From NCBI GenBank assembly GCA_002317575.1, contig DCIH01000064.1, positions 23,642 to 46,990 on the forward strand: 23,349 nucleotides of DNA, written 5' to 3'. The translations under genes were made by a program, and so were the position numbers. The notes below the pieces were generated by a model. That model saw only the letters and a program-made list of their open reading frames with translations, did no database searches and was not told where the DNA came from. This stretch comes from Verrucomicrobia bacterium UBA1731 (GTDB taxonomy: Bacteria > Verrucomicrobiota > Kiritimatiellia > RFP12 > UBA1067). Numbering within the stretch: position 1 is the first letter of the stretch; every line of letters starts with the position of its first letter. Shown here one piece after another: positions 6,702-13,460 of this stretch.

Positions 6702-9023
6702 TTAGTCGTCGACGTCCTTGTCCTGGTCGTAATGGTGGCGGTAGTACTTGTTGAATGCGTAGAACATGATGTTCACGCCCAACTTGTACGCCTGGTCGGC
6801 GACTTCGGCGGAGGCGCCGGAGTGGTCGTCCTTCCACGCGTCGTTGATGTCGCCCGGATGGTAGAACACCATCCAGCGGCCTTCGTTGCGGATGCCCATC
6901 GCGCGATAGCCGGCGTGATGCCAGAACGGCGGCGCACCGTCCGGGAACACGAAGGGCTGCTGGTAGATGGAGTCGTCGTTCGGGATGTCCACGAGACCCT
7001 TGCCCGGGAACACCATCGACAGCATGCGGCGCACGGACGAGTCGAAGTGACCGCCGCCGTTGTCGATGAACAGCATGCCGTGCTCCTTCTCGCAGTACTC
7101 GCGCAGGATCTTCGCCTCGCCGGCGGAGATGCTGATGTCCTTCATGCCCGTGAGGAACACGAACGGCGGCGATTGCTTCTTCGGGAAGTACTTCAGGCGC
7201 TCGATCTTGCGGTGCTCCGTCTCGCGGGCGATCTTCATGCCCGTCCACTCGTGGAACTTGATGAGCAGGTTGTAGTCCGCGCCCTTGCCCATGTCCTGGT
7301 CCCAGTCGCCGCCCTTGTACTCGAGGCGGATGAAGCGGATGACGCTGTCCTCCATGCCCTGCGGCCAGCCGCCGGTGCCCTTGCCCTTGCCGCCCGCGCG
7401 CTTGTTGGCGGAGGCGACGTACACGTCCTTCGTCTCCTCGTTGAGTTCTTCGAGGGTCTTCACCTCGTCGATGTTCATGCGCTCGAGAATGTAGGGGCTC
7501 CACGGGTTGACCGTGAGCTTTTTCTTCTTCTGCTTCTTCTTCTTCATCTTCTTCACCTGGACCTGCTGCTGGACGGCCATCTCGCCGCCGCCCTTCGGGA
7601 GCTTGTAGCCCTCTTCCCAGCCGAACCAGATGATGAGATACGGGAGGAACAAGACGAGCCAGGTGATGATCAGCGCGTAGTACATCGACGTGCGGAAACG
7701 GGGGTCCTTGCCGCCCGTCTTGAACCCGACGATGATTTCGCCGCCCAGGTCGCGCGCGATGTCCGACCGGTAGTAGTTGCGCACGCAGCGCGTGACCATC
7801 GCCACCACGATCGGCGCGAGGTACGCGACCACTAGCGTGAACAGGAGGAAGATGCCCGTCCACGCCTCGTCGCGCGCGTCCACGGGATACGCCTTGTGGT
7901 CCGCGCCGTTCAGGATCGCGCCGAACAGGAGGCACCAGCGCATCGTGAGGAACGCCGCGGCGCAGAACCATCCGAGGGCGATCTGCATCAGCACGAGCGC
8001 GAAGCGGCGCTTGACGAACGCGATCACCGCGGCCAGCAGGCAGAGCACCACGCCGATGCACGAGACCTTCGTCACGAACGCGGCGTCGGAAACGTGACCC
8101 GCCGTCTCGAGATAGCGCTCGAGATCCGGACTCAGGCTCGCCGCCAGCACGTAATGGCAGGGACCGTCCAGCGTGAAGCGCGCACGGCGGCCGAGGCCCT
8201 TTTCGGTCTTCGTGCGCCACCACGTCCACATCTCGGAGAGCGGAACGATTTCGGGGGCGGCGAAACGCACCTCGACTTCCACCGTGCCCGGCTCGCACGC
8301 GGCGACATCGAGCACGAAGTCGCCCGTCTGCCACAGCGGCGCCGTCATCACCTCTTCGCCGTTCGCGAAAACGCCCGCGAGCACGAACCCCTCGCGCGGC
8401 TTGAACGTGAGCGTCTTCTCGTCCGCCGCGTACTCGGGCTTGGCCACGTACTGGCAGTTGGTGGAAACCGCGATGCCGTTCGTGGTGGCGGGCAGGCAGC
8501 CGTCCCACCGCACGAGAACCGGGAGCAGCACCTTTCTGGCCTCTTCCGCCTTGCGGCGTTCCTCCTCCGCCTTCTTCGCGGCCTTCTCCTCGGCGCGCTT
8601 GCGCGACGCCTCGTCGGCCTTCTGGGATGCCTCTTCGACGGATTCGCCTTCTTCGATCTCCTCGACCTCGTACAGTTCCTCGGTTTCGGTGGAGACCTTC
8701 TGCACCTTCGACGCGACCGGGGCGTCGGGCCCCTTGGCGGCCTTCGCCTGCTGCTGCGCGAGCGTGGCGGCGGCTGCGATCGAGAGGTAGTCCTTCTGCT
8801 CGACGCGCGGACACTTGAGCGTCTCGAGCGTCCACCCGCCCGTCTGCCATGCGGCGTAGACGAGCATGAGCGCGAGGCCCACGAAGGCGAGCGAGAAGCG
8901 GAGCGAGATCGGACGGCGGTTCTGGAAGCGCCACGCCTTGGGGAAGAACCACAGGCAGAAACGCGCCAGCTTGAAATGGAGCCGCTCGACGAGCTCGAAC
9001 GTTTTTTCGATGGGATTGATCAT
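6702..9023 (-). CDS. Polytopic membrane protein with C-terminal DUF4159 domain
   Basis: A 773-residue protein of unknown function. Visible parts: one membrane helix at about 42-59; a Glu/Lys/Ala-rich coiled coil at 128-165; a beta-like domain at about 168-255; four further hydrophobic segments at about 317-337, 340-358, 387-410 and 447-468; a basic run at 491-502 (KK-M-KKKK-Q-KKKK); and a DUF4159 domain at about 558-765. DUF4159 is recognised from RLEYKGGDWD, PPFVFLTGMKDISIS (619-633), LFIDNGGG and GRWMVFYHPGDINDAW (715-730). DUF4159 proteins often occur near MoxR, DUF58 or ExbB/ExbD genes in Planctomycetes and Verrucomicrobia; their biochemical role is not established. Five membrane passes with the N-terminus inside would put DUF4159 outside the cytoplasm, but the count is uncertain. 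No clear Shine-Dalgarno precedes ATG 9023. It is the last gene of the ExbB-ExbD cluster. Confidence 0.85.
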   Translation of the reverse strand: MINPIEKTFELVERLHFKLARFCLWFFPKAWRFQNRRPISLRFSLAFVGLALMLVYAAWQTGGWTLETLKCPRVEQKDYLSIAAAATLAQQQAKAAKGPDAPVASKVQKVSTETEELYEVEEIEEGESVEEASQKADEASRKRAEEKAAKKAEEERRKAEEARKVLLPVLVRWDGCLPATTNGIAVSTNCQYVAKPEYAADEKTLTFKPREGFVLAGVFANGEEVMTAPLWQTGDFVLDVAACEPGTVEVEVRFAAPEIVPLSEMWTWWRTKTEKGLGRRARFTLDGPCHYVLAASLSPDLERYLETAGHVSDAAFVTKVSCIGVVLCLLAAVIAFVKRRFALVLMQIALGWFCAAAFLTMRWCLLFGAILNGADHKAYPVDARDEAWTGIFLLFTLVVAYLAPIVVAMVTRCVRNYYRSDIARDLGGEIIVGFKTGGKDPRFRTSMYYALIITWLVLFLPYLIIWFGWEEGYKLPKGGGEMAVQQQVQVKKMKKKKQKKKKLTVNPWSPYILERMNIDEVKTLEELNEETKDVYVASANKRAGGKGKGTGGWPQGMEDSVIRFIRLEYKGGDWDQDMGKGADYNLLIKFHEWTGMKIARETEHRKIERLKYFPKKQSPPFVFLTGMKDISISAGEAKILREYCEKEHGMLFIDNGGGHFDSSVRRMLSMVFPGKGLVDIPNDDSIYQQPFVFPDGAPPFWHHAGYRAMGIRNEGRWMVFYHPGDINDAWKDDHSGASAEVADQAYKLGVNIMFYAFNKYYRHHYDQDKDVDD

Positions 9024-9067
9024 GTGCCGTCAACCAATCGGAAGTTCACGATTCCGGGTGGTCGGCC

Positions 9068-9667
9068 TCAGAGGTCGAGCTCGTCGCCGTACTTGAATTC
9101 CTGCGCGCGGTCCATCGGCTTGATTTCCGGCGGAACGACCTTGCCGTTCGCATCCTTCTTGGACTCGGCCTTGGCACCGTCCGCGGCGGGCTTTTCCGCA
9201 TCGGCCTTCGCGCCGTCCTTGCCGGCGGCCTTCGGGCTCTCGGCCTTGACCGTCTTGTTCGTGGCGGCGGCCGCGGCGGCCTTGGCGGCCTCCTCGGCTT
9301 CGCGCTGGGCCTTTTCGATCTGGTCGCGGCGGCGCTTCTCGGCGGCGAGTTCCTTCTTCACCTCGGACTTGATCGCGTTGATCTTGCCGGGCGGCATGAT
9401 GCCGAACTTCTCGTGCTCGCCGTTCACGTACTTCACGACGCCGTCCTTGTCCTTCACTTCCTTCTGGTTCATCGGACAGGTTCCCGAAAGATCCGCGGAT
9501 CCGCAGTACTTGCAGCGGAACCAGTCGCGCACGAGGCCCGTGGAGGTGGCGGCCGTGAACACGACGTGGCCGATGATCGAAAGGACCATGGCCTTCACCA
9601 TGATGGACTTTCCGAGGTTCACCAGCAGGGCGTCGGGACCAGACTTCTTGACGATAACTTTGCTCAT
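9068..9667 (-). CDS. TolA-like single-pass membrane protein with Cys cluster
   Basis: A 199-residue protein without a recognised family. A basic N-terminus is followed by one hydrophobic segment (about 25-45), then a Cys cluster CKYCGSADLSGTC (Cys52, Cys55, Cys64) that could bind metal. A charged helix spans 98-136 (KKELAAEKRRR, EAEEAAKAAAAAA), and an Ala/Lys/Pro/Asp-rich tail runs to the end. The layout of an N-terminal anchor plus an Ala/Lys/Glu helix directly downstream of ExbB and two ExbD genes recalls TolA or TonB, the energy-transducing partner. No TonB C-terminal domain is visible, so this is an analogy of architecture and position only. ATG 9667 is preferred to a GTG seven codons upstream because AAGGAG lies 10 bases before it and the longer form would overlap the ExbD stop. 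Confidence 0.75.
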   Translation of the reverse strand: MSKVIVKKSGPDALLVNLGKSIMVKAMVLSIIGHVVFTAATSTGLVRDWFRCKYCGSADLSGTCPMNQKEVKDKDGVVKYVNGEHEKFGIMPPGKINAIKSEVKKELAAEKRRRDQIEKAQREAEEAAKAAAAAATNKTVKAESPKAAGKDGAKADAEKPAADGAKAESKKDANGKVVPPEIKPMDRAQEFKYGDELDL

Positions 9668-9671
9668 GGGA

Positions 9672-10070
9672 TCAATTCTCCTTTTCACCGGTCAAAATCA
9701 TTTTGGCGCCCGCTTCGCTGATCGCTTCGATCACGGGCATGTACTCTTTGCGCGTAAGCGTCTTGTGGATGGACACGTGCACGGCGGTGTCGTGGTTCTT
9801 TTCGACGAGCGGCTTCAGGTTGTCCGTCACCTCGCGGGTGGGGACGATCGCGCCCTCGTACCAGCAGTCGCCGTTTTCGTCCAGCATCACCGATATCTTC
9901 GCCGCCTCCTGCTGCTCCACGTCGGGCGAGCCGGGTTTCTCCAGCTTGACGTTGCCCGTTTTCATGAAGTTCGAGGCGAGCATGAAGAAGATGATCAAGA
10001 GGAACGCGATGTCGCCCATCGACGAGAGGGGCAGCACCAGGTCCGGTTTCTTCTTTCTGCGGATGGCCAT
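9672..10070 (-). CDS. exbD: ExbD/TolR-family biopolymer transport protein (second copy)
   Basis: A 132-residue single-pass protein of the ExbD/TolR family, which pairs with ExbB/TolQ to turn ion flow into work in the cell envelope. A short basic N-terminus (MAIRRKKKPD) is followed by the transmembrane helix MGDIAFLLIIFFMLAS (18-33), with the conserved membrane Asp20 equivalent to E. coli ExbD Asp25. The rest is a periplasmic alpha/beta domain (for example TAVHVSIHKTLTRKEYMPVIEAI). It starts 3 bases after the other ExbD copy. The two copies are clearly diverged, so they may form a heteromer or occupy distinct positions. Confidence 0.93.
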   Translation of the reverse strand: MAIRRKKKPDLVLPLSSMGDIAFLLIIFFMLASNFMKTGNVKLEKPGSPDVEQQEAAKISVMLDENGDCWYEGAIVPTREVTDNLKPLVEKNHDTAVHVSIHKTLTRKEYMPVIEAISEAGAKMILTGEKEN

Positions 10071-10073
10071 GTT

Positions 10074-10511
10074 TTACTTCTTCTCTTCGTCTTCGGTGAT
10101 GATGGCGATCACGCCGCCCGCCGCCGCGATGGCCGTGGCCACCTGGTAGTAGCGCTCGTACTGGACGTCGTCGGCCGTCTGCATCACCACGGTACGGTGC
10201 TTCACGTCCTTCTGCGGGAAGTTCGACTTCCACAGGATGGCGCGCAGCTGGTCCATCGTCACCTCGTCTTCCTTGCCTTCGCCGATCGCGTACGTGATGC
10301 GGTCGGAGAGCAGGTTGACCGTGGGCGTGTCGTTCTTCTGCTGTTCCTGCGTCTCGGGCTTGGAGGAGGACGGCATGTCCGTCTGACGACCGAACGGCCG
10401 CGCCAGCGTCGTGGTGAGGATGAAGAAGATGATCAGCAGGTTCGCGATGTCCGAAAAGGACGTCAGGTCCGGGCTGATGTCACCGCTCTTCTTTTTTCCG
10501 ATGCGCTTCAC
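10074..10511 (-). CDS. exbD: ExbD/TolR-family biopolymer transport protein (first copy)
   Basis: A 145-residue ExbD/TolR homologue. It has a basic N-terminus and the transmembrane helix SFSDIANLLIIFFILTTTLA (18-37), with the conserved Asp21. Compared with the downstream copy it carries a longer Ser/Gln/Lys/Asp-rich linker (about 45-63), then a periplasmic domain with RTVVMQTADDVQYERYYQVATAI and an acidic-basic tail. It begins with GTG, 5 bases after the ExbB stop; no internal ATG would keep the membrane helix, so GTG is the only sensible start. The tight spacing implies translational coupling. Confidence 0.92.
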   Translation of the reverse strand: MKRIGKKKSGDISPDLTSFSDIANLLIIFFILTTTLARPFGRQTDMPSSSKPETQEQQKNDTPTVNLLSDRITYAIGEGKEDEVTMDQLRAILWKSNFPQKDVKHRTVVMQTADDVQYERYYQVATAIAAAGGVIAIITEDEEKK

Positions 10512-10516
10512 GGGGC

Positions 10517-11149
10517 TTACGCTCCCATCGCCTGTCCCATGTCCGCGATGCAGGACTCAAGCTGCATGTTCCACTCTTCGACCTTCTTCTGGAACATGTT
10601 GTACGCGACCACGCCCGGAATGGCGATGATGAGGCCCGCCGCCGTGGTGATCAACGCTTCGGAAATGCCGCCCGCGACCGCGCCGGCGTCAAGACCCGCA
10701 GCCTCGGCCATCACGGCGAAGGAGTTGATCATGCCCGTCACGGTGCCGCACATGCCGATCAAGGGCGCGATCGACGAGACGAGCACCATCGAACCGAGGC
10801 GCTGCTCGAGGCAGTTCATCGCCTTCGGCGCGTAGTCCTCCATCGCCTTCGTGACGCCCGCTTCGATTTCCGTCTGCGGCTTCTGGTGCTCGCGCATGTT
10901 GATGAGCTTCAGCACGCCCGTGAGCATCACGGCCGCGACCGGGCCTTCGCTCTTCTCGCACGCGGTCTTGGCGCCCGCCAGGTCGCCGGCGGTGACGAGC
11001 TCGCTCACTTCCTGGCGCAGGGCGTCCGGATCGAGTTTGCCCGCGGCGCGGAACGCGCGGACGCGGTCGATGATCACGGCGACCATCGCAATCGAGCAGA
11101 TCAAGAGCGGCAGCATCATCCATCCACCGTCCATCAGATATCCCATCAT
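10517..11149 (-). CDS. exbB: MotA/TolQ/ExbB-family proton or sodium channel protein
   Basis: A 210-residue inner-membrane protein; the family forms a pentamer around an ExbD dimer and conducts ions. There are three hydrophobic segments at about 8-28, 118-146 and 163-185, in the ExbB layout. The signature IAPLIGMCGTVTGMINSF lies at 127-144, with Thr136 at the position of the conserved channel Thr; GISEALITTAAGLIIAIPG at 161-179 carries the second Thr (169). The cytoplasmic domain is between segments 1 and 2. ATG 11149 follows AAGGAG at 9 bases; a second ATG lies one codon later. Its 75-base leader contains heptamer repeats. It begins the ExbB-ExbD-ExbD-TolA-like-DUF4159 run. Confidence 0.95.
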   Translation of the reverse strand: MMGYLMDGGWMMLPLLICSIAMVAVIIDRVRAFRAAGKLDPDALRQEVSELVTAGDLAGAKTACEKSEGPVAAVMLTGVLKLINMREHQKPQTEIEAGVTKAMEDYAPKAMNCLEQRLGSMVLVSSIAPLIGMCGTVTGMINSFAVMAEAAGLDAGAVAGGISEALITTAAGLIIAIPGVVAYNMFQKKVEEWNMQLESCIADMGQAMGA

Positions 11150-11169
11150 AGTTCAGTACTCCTTAGTTA

Positions 11170-11219
11170 GTTTAAAGTTTGAAGTTTGAAGTTGAAATCT
11201 GCAAACTGAAAATTGAAGA
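11170..11219. repeat. Heptamer repeat tract (gtttgaa units) upstream of the ExbB gene
   Basis: Units gtttaaa, gtttgaa and gtttgaa are followed by degenerate copies (gttgaaa, actgaaaattgaagatt) in the 75-base gap between the 740-residue TPR gene and the ExbB gene. It shares the 15-mer aagtttgaagtttga with the ntpK leader tract at 4321-4351. As RNA on the coding strand it is A/U/C-rich and G-poor, and it ends about 12 bases before the Shine-Dalgarno. Confidence 0.75.
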
Positions 11220-11224
11220 TTGCC

Positions 11225-13447
11225 TCAGCCCTCTTCCTGGGAATCGAGCTTCTTGAGGAACTTCTGCGCCTGCAGGGCCGGCTTGCCGCCCGGATACTCC
11301 TCCATCAGACGGCGGAACTTCTCCTTGGCGCCTTCCTTGTTGCCCATGCGGTTCATCACGACGCCCCACTTCAGGAGCATCTCGTCGAGCCACGGGGCGT
11401 CCTGGTAGTCCTGGAACACGCGCTCGAGCGTCTCCTGCGCCTGCTGGTAGCTACGCGTGGAGATGTAGTAGTCGATGATCCGCTTGTAGGACTCGCCGGC
11501 GAAGGAGCTGTTCGGATAGCCCTCGGCGCAGCGCTTGTAGGCCATCATCGCGCCGGAGTAGTCGGGTTTGCCGTTCTGCGGCGGATTGTTGCGGACGGAA
11601 TCCTCGAGCGTCTCGCCGATGCGGAACTGCGCTTCGGCCTTGAGCGGGGACGCGGGCAGCGCGATGATCGAGTTGAACACCTTGATGGCGCTGTCGGCGC
11701 CGTCGCGCGTCTTCTCCTCGCGGCGGGCCATGCCGATCTGCATGAACGCGCGGTCGGCCAGAAGCGTGTCGGGATAGCGGGCGACGAGCGCGCGGCAAGT
11801 CGCGATGGCGGCCTGGAGGTTGCCCTTCACGAGCAGCAGGTTCCACTTCACTTCGTACGCCTCTTCGACGACCGAGCGGTCGAGCGAATAGCGCGCGCCG
11901 AGATCCATGAGCTCCTGGATGCGCTCGAGGCCTTCGTCGGCCTTGCCGTTCGCCGTGGCGTCGAGGCCGACGTCCTTGAAGATGCTGCCCCACTTGTAGA
12001 AGAGCTGCGCCTCCAGGAGGAGCTTCTTGGCCTGGATCGTCGCCTCGTTGGCGTGGGCCACGATGGACTGCGGCTCGGTGGAGCCGCCCACGAGCACGAG
12101 CGCTTCGGCCGAGCGAACCACCTGGTTCGTGCCCTGCAGATGCGCGGCGTCGTCGTATTCGACCACGATCTTTTCGTCGGCGTGGACGCCCACTTCGCCT
12201 TCCTTGAGCACGAACACCGCGTTGGTGTCGGCCGGGAAGAGCTGCGGCGTGATGCGGCCCGTGAAGACGCCCGTGTGGGGACCGGTTTCCGTGAGCGTCA
12301 TCTCCATCGTCTCGCGCGTGAGCCACGGCGCGTCGGCGGCGGGCGGCGGCGGCGGCAGGTCCTCTTCGCCGGGCGCGGGCTGCGGGCGCTCGCGGTAGAG
12401 GAACTTGACGCGGATCTTGGCCGTCTCGACCTCGGGCGTCTTGTCGATGTCGAAGTCGCGGAGCTTCAGGAACGCGGGCTGACCCACGAACACGCCCTTC
12501 ACGCTCTGGCGCAGGGCGCCGTCCATGAACGTGATCACGCCGGAGGAGACGATGTGCGCCTCGGCGCCGAGCGGGTTGTTGAGCTTTCCGGACTCCGTGT
12601 TCATGTCGATGTACACGCAGCCGACGTTCTCCTGGCCGTGGACGGTGAGCTTGCCGTCGTTCGGCTGGCTGTCGTCCGCCGTCGTCTGCACGGACGCGAG
12701 GAAGTCGCCGTCGCCCTTGCCGAAGGGCTTGAGTTCGACGCGCTCCTTGTCGCCGCAGGGGCTGGAGACGTCGACGTAGCTCTTCTCGCCGATCTGCGCG
12801 AGAACGGCGAGGTCCTTGTCGTGCACGTGCACGAACACGCGCTGGCCGGCTTCGGCGAGCACCACCTCGTTGGTGGATGTCTCGGGCACGGCGGTGCCCA
12901 CCATCAGGAAGGCCTCCGTCGCGCGCGTCCAGCGCTTCGCGTCGAAGTGGATCTGGCCGATGAGGAAGAACGCGTCGTTCGAGAAGTCGCTCGTGGGGAA
13001 GTCCTGCGTCAGACGCCGCAGCTGCATCACCGCCTCGCCGGCTTCGCCCTTGGCGAGGTGGAGCTGGCCCTGCATCAGCATCGCCTCGGCGCGGACCTCG
13101 ACGTCCTTCGCCTTCATCGCGCCGCGGAGCTCCTGGCCGGCGCGGTCGAAGGTGCGCTTGTCGAGGAAGTGGCGGCCGAGTTCGAGCTTGGCGTTGAACT
13201 GCGCCTGCGAATCGGGATACATGCGCGAAACGGCCTCGAGCATGCCCACGGCGCGGTCGTTTTCGTCCTCCTTGAAGAGGGCGAGCGCGCTTTTCACCAT
13301 GCGCTGCGCACGCTGCTCGACCTGCTCGGGCGTGAGGCCCTGCTTCTGGTTTTTGTCGCTCTTGCCGTTGGCGGCGGGGGCGGCTTGGAGGGCGGACACC
13401 CCCGTGACGAGAACCAACGCGGCGACGGCCAGTTTGATGGTTTTCAT
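11225..13447 (-). CDS. Exported TPR protein with two central beta modules (740 aa)
   Basis: A 740-residue exported protein. The signal peptide is residues 1-22 (MKTIKLAVAALVLVTGVSAL, then QA). TPR-like helical repeats at about 40-185 (LGRHFLDKRTFDRAGQEL, FFLIGQIHFDAKRW) resemble BamD/CpoB-type periplasmic TPRs. Two beta modules follow at about 196-320 and 322-445; the second has LKLRDFDIDK and TLTETGPHTGVFTGRI. A Pro-rich insert lies at 353-371. More TPRs occupy 465-735 (YPDTLLADRAFMQIG, YPNSSFAGESYKRIIDYY). The beta modules match those in the 2,570-residue protein encoded two genes upstream, so the two proteins are related in plan. No catalytic motif is seen; a scaffold role is inferred. A strong ribosome site (AAAGGAG, 8 bases) marks ATG 13447. 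Confidence 0.88.
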   Translation of the reverse strand: MKTIKLAVAALVLVTGVSALQAAPAANGKSDKNQKQGLTPEQVEQRAQRMVKSALALFKEDENDRAVGMLEAVSRMYPDSQAQFNAKLELGRHFLDKRTFDRAGQELRGAMKAKDVEVRAEAMLMQGQLHLAKGEAGEAVMQLRRLTQDFPTSDFSNDAFFLIGQIHFDAKRWTRATEAFLMVGTAVPETSTNEVVLAEAGQRVFVHVHDKDLAVLAQIGEKSYVDVSSPCGDKERVELKPFGKGDGDFLASVQTTADDSQPNDGKLTVHGQENVGCVYIDMNTESGKLNNPLGAEAHIVSSGVITFMDGALRQSVKGVFVGQPAFLKLRDFDIDKTPEVETAKIRVKFLYRERPQPAPGEEDLPPPPPAADAPWLTRETMEMTLTETGPHTGVFTGRITPQLFPADTNAVFVLKEGEVGVHADEKIVVEYDDAAHLQGTNQVVRSAEALVLVGGSTEPQSIVAHANEATIQAKKLLLEAQLFYKWGSIFKDVGLDATANGKADEGLERIQELMDLGARYSLDRSVVEEAYEVKWNLLLVKGNLQAAIATCRALVARYPDTLLADRAFMQIGMARREEKTRDGADSAIKVFNSIIALPASPLKAEAQFRIGETLEDSVRNNPPQNGKPDYSGAMMAYKRCAEGYPNSSFAGESYKRIIDYYISTRSYQQAQETLERVFQDYQDAPWLDEMLLKWGVVMNRMGNKEGAKEKFRRLMEEYPGGKPALQAQKFLKKLDSQEEG
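12113..12862 (-). other. Region coding the two beta modules of the 740-residue protein
   Basis: Codes residues 196-445. The second module has the order LKLRDFDID, then ETGPHTGVFTG, then DEKIVVEYDD. This is the same order of elements (Asp-rich strand, Glu-Thr...Gly-Val-Phe-x-Gly, then a GD/DE-x-I strand ending in a YxDE/YDD turn) as the modules of the giant protein at 16077-19214. I do not recognise a named domain. Confidence 0.6.
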
Positions 13448-13460
13448 GAGACGTACTCCT

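Noticed and set aside
6304..9033. 909-codon minus-strand frame overlapping the DUF4159 gene in another reading frame
   Set aside because: It is Arg-rich without motifs and overlaps the ntpD gene at its end; the DUF4159 frame has recognisable family motifs and membrane segments.
7896..10835. 979-codon plus-strand frame opposite the DUF4159, TolA-like, ExbD and ExbB genes
   Set aside because: It crosses five minus-strand gene boundaries, two of them in clear ExbD genes; composition is that of a GC-rich shadow.
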